Shown here: positions 31,523 to 35,745 of the stretch, piece by piece
How positions within the stretch are numbered: the first letter of the stretch is position 1
How the letters are laid out: each line of letters opens with the position of its first letter
From: Actinomycetota bacterium
GTDB lineage: Bacteria; Actinomycetota; Thermoleophilia; Gaiellales; F1-60-MAGs149
Assembly: GCA_005798855.1 (NCBI GenBank)
Contig: SYIF01000034.1
Span: forward strand, 1 to 35,745
DNA length: 35,745 nucleotides
Direction: 5' to 3'
Position numbers and translations under genes: made by a program
The notes under the pieces: generated by a model
What the model was told of the DNA's origin: nothing
The model's database searches: none
Seen by the model: the letters and a program-made list of their open reading frames with translations, nothing else

Positions 31523-31939
31523 TTAGCCGGCCATCATTACGAGCGCGCACCCACCGAGTGCGACTACGCCGATCACGACTAGAACAATGATGACGAGTAC
31601 CCACGTCGACGCGGAACTCTTTTTCTCGATAATGATCGTTACGGGCTGTTGTGCAGTCGTAACGGCCGGGCTTCCAACCGCTTGTGGCGTGTCCGTTCCC
31701 GAGGGGCTTCCAAATGAACTCGTGGGCTTCCCGTATACGTGTCGCCAGAGAATCCAAAAAGCGTATATAGCGACGATCAACGGAAGAATCGGGTTCACGC
31801 TGTAGCTTACAATCCCGCCCACGATAAAGAAAATAACGACAGATAACCCAATCCCGCCCCATCTCCTACCCCTAGACACCCGCATACCATTTCGGAAAGT
31901 GATGGCGAGCAAAATACTTTTCATTTTCGCGCGATCCAT
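31523..31939 (-). CDS. Small membrane protein, unknown function, upstream of the Sel1 gene
   Basis: A 138-residue protein. Two adjacent TM helices (about 28-47, 50-65) are followed by a Ser/Thr/Pro-rich linker, then VTIIIEKKSS and a C-terminal TM helix (about 112-137). I do not recognise the family. The start is ATG 31939, because a TATGGT -10 element ends six bases upstream. With the Sel1-repeat gene 26 bases downstream, it may anchor or signal to that adaptor at the membrane. Confidence 0.65.
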   Translation of the reverse strand: MDRAKMKSILLAITFRNGMRVSRGRRWGGIGLSVVIFFIVGGIVSYSVNPILPLIVAIYAFWILWRHVYGKPTSSFGSPSGTDTPQAVGSPAVTTAQQPVTIIIEKKSSASTWVLVIIVLVVIGVVALGGCALVMMAG

Positions 31940-31945
31940 GTGCCG

Positions 31946-31951
31946 ACCATA
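31946..31951 (-). promoter_or_regulatory. -10 element (TATGGT) of the membrane protein-Sel1 operon
   Basis: On the minus strand TATGGT ends six bases before ATG 31939. There is no ribosome site, so translation from a leaderless mRNA is likely. Confidence 0.5.
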
Positions 31952-32070
31952 ACAGAACGGCTAAACCCTATACCCGTAACCGAGTCCGTTCTACGTCTTA
32001 GATAAATACGCAGAAATAAGGGGGGTTGCCTCGCGCGAGACCGATACCCTCACGCGTCAAGCGATCATTC

Positions 32071-32430
32071 CTAATAGCTTGGAGCGGGGTCGAATTGGTC
32101 GGCGAGCGTGTACGCGGCATGCTCGTCGAGCCGGTTAGCGTTGAGGTCGTAGCGGCGAGTCGTGCGCGGGTCGGCGTGGCGTGCGAAGTCCTGCACGATA
32201 TGCAGCGGCACGCCAGCGTCGAGCGCCGCCGTGATCGCCGAATGGCGAAGGCTGTGCGGGCTGATCCGCTTCGTGATGCCTGCGCGCTGGGCGATCCGGG
32301 CGACGAGCTTCGCGACGTTGTGCCGGTCGAGGGCGTGCCCCGTCGACGTCTGCAGGACGAATCCGGTCGTGCGGTCGCCGATCACGACGTCGAGGGCCTG
32401 ACGCGTCGGCGTGTTGAGCGGCACGACGCG
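32071..32430 (-). pseudogene. 3' fragment of a second tyrosine recombinase
   Basis: About 118 residues of a catalytic domain remain. PLNTPTRQALDVVIGDRTTG is followed by HSLRHSAITAALDAGVPL (the HxxR motif), then FARHADPRTTRRYDLN with the H and nucleophile Tyr. The N-terminal arm- and core-binding domains and the first catalytic Arg are missing. It differs from the integrase at 26091 and has the standard HxxR histidine, so it derives from another element. Confidence 0.75.
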
Positions 32431-32836
32431 GCGGCGGCTGCCCGGTCAGTCTTCCTCGACCCGTCGACGGCGGAGAAGCGGAAGCCGGGCGGACAGGTCG
32501 GATCGGCGCGAGCGAAGGATCGCATCGGCGCCGCGCGCCGCGATCACCGCGCGGCGACCGGGTTGGATCCGCGCGTCTACGGCTCGATGCCGATCTTCGA
32601 TGACGAGGGGAATCCCATCCCGCTCGTGCAAAAAGCGGGCGAGACGCGCTTCCCGCGCCGCGCAGCCTGAGCCACCGCGCCCAGTAGAATGTAGGCACGC
32701 GCCCGCCCTTCGCGGCGAGCGCGCTCCGAGGTCTTCGATCCCTCGGCGCCTGACCGCAGCGGCCGCCTCCGGGCGGCCGTTGTCGTTGTCGGGAGGGCAA
32801 TCCGAGAACCGTCTGAATGCGGGCGTAACATGTCAG
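32431..32836. other. Region without a recognised gene, before the replication operon
   Basis: About 400 bases follow the broken end of the integrase fragment. Frames on both strands look like GC-bias shadows. CGGCCGCC and GGGCGGCCG around 32760-32785 form a strong hairpin, possibly a terminator. A promoter for the downstream operon should lie here, but no clear hexamers were found. Confidence 0.4.
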
Positions 32837-32895
32837 CACCGGCAATCCTGCCGGCCGCCTGTCAGGCGGATGATCGAAAGGAGGCGCCTCCAATG
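32837..32895 (+). promoter_or_regulatory. Structured leader with SD-masking palindrome, upstream of the replication operon
   Basis: Three hairpins follow each other: CCGGCA-ATCC-TGCCGG (32839-32854), CCGCCT-GTC-AGGCGG (32855-32869), and the perfect palindrome GGAGGCGCCTCC (32880-32891). The last contains the Shine-Dalgarno GGAGG and its exact complement. The ATG at 32893 follows directly. Translation should be inhibited unless the palindrome is opened. No known riboswitch class was recognised. Confidence 0.55.
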
Positions 32896-33351
32896 AGAGG
32901 ATCGCCCGAAATGCGGAGACGGCGCGTCGCCGAGATCCGTAGAAAAATGACGAGAAGGCCGAGCGGCATCGCCGCGGTCCGGGAGATCGATCACGATTCT
33001 GGGTCGTGCATCGAAACGTTCCTCCCCGATGGGTCGACGCGTCCGGCCACTCCGGCGGAGCGCGCCTGGTGGGCCGCTGGAGAGCCCCCCGCGTACTTCG
33101 CGATCACGACCGACGGCCGCGTGATCGACACCGGCGACTCGGGACACCGCGTCGCTCGCACGACCCGCGAGCAGCGCTCGCCGAGCACGACCCGCACGAC
33201 CAGCCGCCGCGCTCGCACGAGCGCCACGTCGTCGGCTGACCCCTCCTCATCACGAGTCCGCCTGAGCGCTGACGCGCTCGGCGCCCTCCGAATCGAGACG
33301 ACGCGCCTCGGCCTCCGCCTCGCGCTGCTCGGGATCGGCGGTGCGCGATGA
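32893..33351 (+). CDS. Unknown protein, first gene of the replication operon
   Basis: A 152-residue protein. The N-terminus is very basic (MRRRRVAEIRRKMTRR), followed by a compact middle (EIDHDSGSCIETFLPDGSTRPAT, YFAITTDGRVIDTG) and a Ser/Thr/Arg-rich, probably disordered part. No known domain is recognised. ATG 32893 is supported by AAAGGAGG (32877-32884). Its stop overlaps the primase start (ATGA), linking the two in translation. Confidence 0.6.
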   Translation: MRGSPEMRRRRVAEIRRKMTRRPSGIAAVREIDHDSGSCIETFLPDGSTRPATPAERAWWAAGEPPAYFAITTDGRVIDTGDSGHRVARTTREQRSPSTTRTTSRRARTSATSSADPSSSRVRLSADALGALRIETTRLGLRLALLGIGGAR

Positions 33352-35276
33352 GCGGCGGGATCGACATCGTGACGGCCGCCGCCAAGTGGGCGAGCATCGG
33401 CCAGTACGTCTTCCCGTACGTCGCCAAAGCGAAGGTGCCGTTCGGGGGCAGCCACGGGCACCATGACGCATCGGATGACCCGGAGACCGTCGTCCGACTG
33501 TTCCGGCACTACATCGAGACGACGGGACAGACCGCCGGGATCGGGGTCTGGACGGGAGCGAGCGGGATCTCGACGATCGACTGCGATAACACGACCGCCG
33601 GGAGCGAGTTCCGCCGGATCGCCGGAGACGCCGCGCTGAAGACGCTCGTCATGCAGACGCGCCGCGGGTGGCAGTTCTTCTACCGAGTCCCGAAGGGCAT
33701 CGAGTTGCCGAACGGCAGCAGTCGCCTTCGCGGCATCGAAGGACTCGACCATCGGTCGGGGAGCAGTTGGGCGGCGCTCCCGCCGTCCAAGGTGAAGACT
33801 CTCGATGGGGAGTATCGCTTCCCCGGCCATGACCTGGAGTTCGCCATCGCGAACTTTTGGGACCTCGCGATTGAGATGCCGGAGAGCGTCCTCGACCTCA
33901 TCCTGAATCCCGGAGGTGGCGATCCCGCCACCGGGCGGGGCGGTGAGCGCCGGAAACTCCGGAGCCTCATCGACGATGGCAGGCTGAAGATCCCGACCGG
34001 CGCCCGAAATGAGGGCCTCCACGCCGTTAGCGGCTACTTCCGACACATCGGGATGAGCGAGGAGTCCATCCTCGGCGCCCTCGCGGCGGTCAATGCTCAC
34101 GACTGCGAGGAGCCTCTTCCGGAGAAAGAACTCGACGGCATCGCGAAGTCGATCGCGACGAAAGAGCCCGGCACGCTGCCCGGCGCCGCGCCGCCGAAAC
34201 TCCACCGTCTCGACGTTGCTTACATGGTCGAGCACGACCCGCCGCCCGTCGATTGGGTACTTGATGGGATTGCGGCGCGCTCGGCGGTGACGATGATTCA
34301 CGGCGACGCCGGGCTAGGTAAGTCCATGTTCGCCCTCGCGGGCGCCGTCGCAGTCACGCGCGGCGCGCCGTTCATGAATCACTCCACCCCGCGCGGCCGT
34401 GTTCTCTACATCGACGCTGAGAACGGCAAGGGTGAGGCTCACCGGCGCATCCGCGCCCTCGGTCTCACCGCCGCCGAGGCGGGGAGTCTCGTCTATTGCG
34501 AGGCTCTCGGGGTTGATCTCCGCGGTGATGCGGACGAGCTCCTCAGCGCCGCCGTTGACGCCGAGCCGGATCTCGTCATTGCGGACAGCCTCGCGACTCT
34601 CTCGCGGAGTGATGAGGACTCGTCGGGCGAGACGACCCTGGCAATCCAAGTCCTTCAGCGCATCGCGCGGGAGACGGGGGCCGCGGTCATCCTCCTGCAC
34701 CACGACAAGAAGGACAAGACCAACTTCCGCGGTTCGAGCGCGATCGCGGCCGTCGTCGAGATCCGCTGGCACCTCACGAAAGACGCAGACCGCGAGAACG
34801 CGCGACGGCTCGTCAATGAGAAGTGCCGATTGGCCGCCGAGGCGCCCGAGCGGTGGATCGAGATCCGACAATCCGAGCGCGGCATCGAAGTCGCGCAGAT
34901 CAGCAAGCCGCCCACGAGCAAGGAGGCCGAGGATTGGGATTCGGTCGTGGAACTTCTCAGCGATGGGCGGCCTCGGACCAATCGCGAGATCGCCGTAGAG
35001 ACAGGACTCGCGAGCCCTGGCGGCGGTTGTCCCGGCAGCCTGGCGCGGCTACTGAAGGAGAAGCGTAATGCGGGCTATCTCGTCGGCGGCAGCGCCGGAG
35101 GCGTCACGCTGGCGCCTCACCTCATGCCGACCAAGAACGTGGAGGAGCCCGCGAAGGCGCCACCGCCCGCGGCGCCGCGCCCTGATCCGCTGATCCCCCC
35201 ACCTAGGGATGGATCGCGGGATCAGCCCGCGTCGGGCGCGTTCATGCCCGACCCGGATATCGGAGAGGCGGCATGA
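33348..35276 (+). CDS. Prim-pol primase/RepA-like helicase fusion (replication protein)
   Basis: A 642-residue multidomain protein. Residues about 8-165 form a bifunctional primase/polymerase domain (AAKWASIGQYVFPYVAKAKVPF; GIGVWTGASGISTIDCD). Residues about 220-285 resemble PriCT-1 (IPTGARNEGLHAVSGYFRHIG...ELDGIAKSI). Residues about 300-520 are a RecA/RepA-like ATPase with Walker A HGDAGLGKS and Walker B DLVIADSL. A winged-helix-like tail (SVVELLSDGRPRTNREIA) and Pro-rich end follow. It should prime and unwind the element for autonomous replication. It overlaps its neighbours by ATGA on both sides. Confidence 0.85.
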   Translation: MSGGIDIVTAAAKWASIGQYVFPYVAKAKVPFGGSHGHHDASDDPETVVRLFRHYIETTGQTAGIGVWTGASGISTIDCDNTTAGSEFRRIAGDAALKTLVMQTRRGWQFFYRVPKGIELPNGSSRLRGIEGLDHRSGSSWAALPPSKVKTLDGEYRFPGHDLEFAIANFWDLAIEMPESVLDLILNPGGGDPATGRGGERRKLRSLIDDGRLKIPTGARNEGLHAVSGYFRHIGMSEESILGALAAVNAHDCEEPLPEKELDGIAKSIATKEPGTLPGAAPPKLHRLDVAYMVEHDPPPVDWVLDGIAARSAVTMIHGDAGLGKSMFALAGAVAVTRGAPFMNHSTPRGRVLYIDAENGKGEAHRRIRALGLTAAEAGSLVYCEALGVDLRGDADELLSAAVDAEPDLVIADSLATLSRSDEDSSGETTLAIQVLQRIARETGAAVILLHHDKKDKTNFRGSSAIAAVVEIRWHLTKDADRENARRLVNEKCRLAAEAPERWIEIRQSERGIEVAQISKPPTSKEAEDWDSVVELLSDGRPRTNREIAVETGLASPGGGCPGSLARLLKEKRNAGYLVGGSAGGVTLAPHLMPTKNVEEPAKAPPPAAPRPDPLIPPPRDGSRDQPASGAFMPDPDIGEAA

Positions 35277-35557
35277 TCGAGACCGCCCTCACCGATGCCG
35301 ACCTGGAGTCGGCGACCGAGAAGAAACCGAAGAAGAAGCGCCTCCAGCCCGGCGGGACACTTCACCGCGTCCGCCCCGTCCCGGCGCTTGCCCTCAGCAT
35401 CGAGGAGGCGGCCCGCGCGTGTGGGGTGTCGCCGGAGACGTTCGATCGGCACGTCCGGCCATACGTCGCCCAAGTGCCTGTCAGCCCCGGCGTCGTGATC
35501 TTCCGCCCCGAGACGATCGCGGAGTGGCTGAAGAACACGGAGACAGCGGGCACCTAG
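35273..35557 (+). CDS. Excisionase-like HTH protein
   Basis: A 94-residue protein with a basic N-terminal stretch (KKPKKKR) and a MerR/excisionase-type winged HTH (LSIEEAARACGVSPETFDRHVRPYV then IFRPETIAEWLKNTE). Position at the element end, translationally coupled to the replication gene, supports a role as recombination directionality factor. Regulation of replication is the alternative. Confidence 0.7.
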   Translation: MIETALTDADLESATEKKPKKKRLQPGGTLHRVRPVPALALSIEEAARACGVSPETFDRHVRPYVAQVPVSPGVVIFRPETIAEWLKNTETAGT

Positions 35558-35564
35558 ACCACGA

Positions 35565-35600
35565 GGGCGCCGGGGTCCGCTTCGCGCGGCTCCGGCGCCC
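35565..35600 (+). terminator. Terminator-like hairpin after xis
   Basis: GGGCGCCGG (35565-35573) pairs with CCGGCGCCC (35592-35600), with an inner CCGC/GCGG stem and TTCGC loop. It starts eight bases after the xis stop. There is no U tract. Confidence 0.6.
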
Positions 35601-35615
35601 GAGTGGGGTCCGGGC

Positions 35616-35642
35616 TGCGGTCCGTTTTGCGGTCCGTTTCGC
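35616..35642 (+). repeat. Candidate integrase arm-type sites, right
   Basis: This 27-base block with two GCGGTCCG units matches 25991-26017 at 25 positions, same orientation. It lies 85 bases before the right core. Confidence 0.6.
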
Positions 35643-35698
35643 CCGACGAGTGACGACGCATGGCGACAGATGGCGACCGAGCGCCTAGGATTCATCCC

Positions 35699-35745
35699 GG
35701 CGGGGTGCCAGAGCGGCCTATTGGGGTGGTCTTGAAAACCGCAGC
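35699..35745 (+). tRNA. tRNA-Ser(TGA), 5' part (runs off window end)
   Basis: Starts GGCGGGGTGCCAGAGCGGCC and continues to the anticodon arm GTGGT-CTTGAAA-ACCGC, fully paired (one T-G), anticodon TGA. TAGGAT at 35686-35691 is its probable -10. The variable and T arms lie beyond the window, so completeness cannot be checked. It is the likely functional copy, with its 5' half supplied by the element. Confidence 0.8.
35728..35742 (+). other. Candidate attR core
   Basis: Identical to the 15-base core at 25942-25956, within the tRNA-Ser anticodon arm. Confidence 0.65.

Larger units (their letters stand above)
25942..35742. mobile_element. Integrated element in tRNA-Ser, about 9.8 kb
   Basis: The ends share the 15-base core GGTCTTGAAAACCGC (25942-25956, 35728-35742), the anticodon arm of tRNA-Ser(TGA). 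A 27-base two-unit repeat lies near each end (25991-26017, 35616-35642). A tyrosine integrase is adjacent to the left end; prim-pol/helicase and an Xis-like gene are at the right end. The interior is a mosaic with an IS relic, a second integrase fragment, an orphan terminase gene and possible cargo. No conjugation or structural phage genes are seen. Confidence 0.75.

Noticed and set aside
32026-32670. 214-residue plus-strand frame
   Set aside because: It is antisense to the integrase fragment, which has clear catalytic motifs.

Overview
The window is 35.7 kb of high-GC bacterial chromosome. A broad housekeeping region (about 1-25,300) abuts an integrated mobile element (about 25,940-35,745). 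The gene set, tilS-hpt, a BtpA-family protein, GTG/TTG starts and several promoters placed directly on the start codon fit an actinomycete-like lineage. A Thermoleophilia-type actinobacterium is my best guess, but no phylogenetic marker was compared, so this is inference. The window begins inside a tRNA-Ala gene on the minus strand and ends inside a tRNA-Ser gene on the plus strand.

Region 1 (1-9,500): an SDR oxidoreductase translationally coupled to an FAD amine oxidase, a small acidic protein, an M20 peptidase, LemA, tRNA-Ala(CGC), a GlcG/HbpS-like protein with SixA phosphatase, an aldehyde dehydrogenase, an APC-type amino acid permease, and a zinc-ribbon membrane protein coupled to a UspA-like protein.

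Region 2 (9,500-20,400): an SDR fused to an unknown N-terminal domain, a BtpA/SgcQ protein, the overlapping set unknown-tilS-hpt, a single-chain AhbA-AhbB-type siroheme decarboxylase, a cytochrome c lipoprotein with a HAD phosphatase and serS, small membrane proteins, and an EamA transporter followed by a truncated copy of itself.

Region 3 (20,400-25,750): a minus-strand envelope acylation cassette made of an MBOAT acyltransferase, a 61-residue single-TM protein with a TTG start and C-terminus PIYAGF, and a membrane-anchored SGNH-like protein. This resembles DltB-DltX-DltD. Next comes an NHLP/NHLM-type peptide-export ABC pair whose upstream partner is cut off in its ATPase domain at a short IS-end-like sequence.

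Region 4 (25,900-35,745): an element of about 9.8 kb inserted in the anticodon arm of tRNA-Ser(TGA). Partial tRNA-Ser copies lie at both ends. A shared 15-bp core (25,942 and 35,728) and a 27-bp two-unit repeat near each end look like core and arm-type recombinase sites. A tyrosine integrase lies at the left end; a prim-pol/helicase and an excisionase-like HTH gene lie at the right. In a circular form the order would be replication gene, xis, attP, int. Between them is a mosaic: an HtrA-like protease fragment, a Ser/Thr kinase, an IS relic, an orphan P27-type small terminase, a Sel1-repeat protein with a membrane protein, and a second, decayed integrase. No rRNA gene or CRISPR array was seen.
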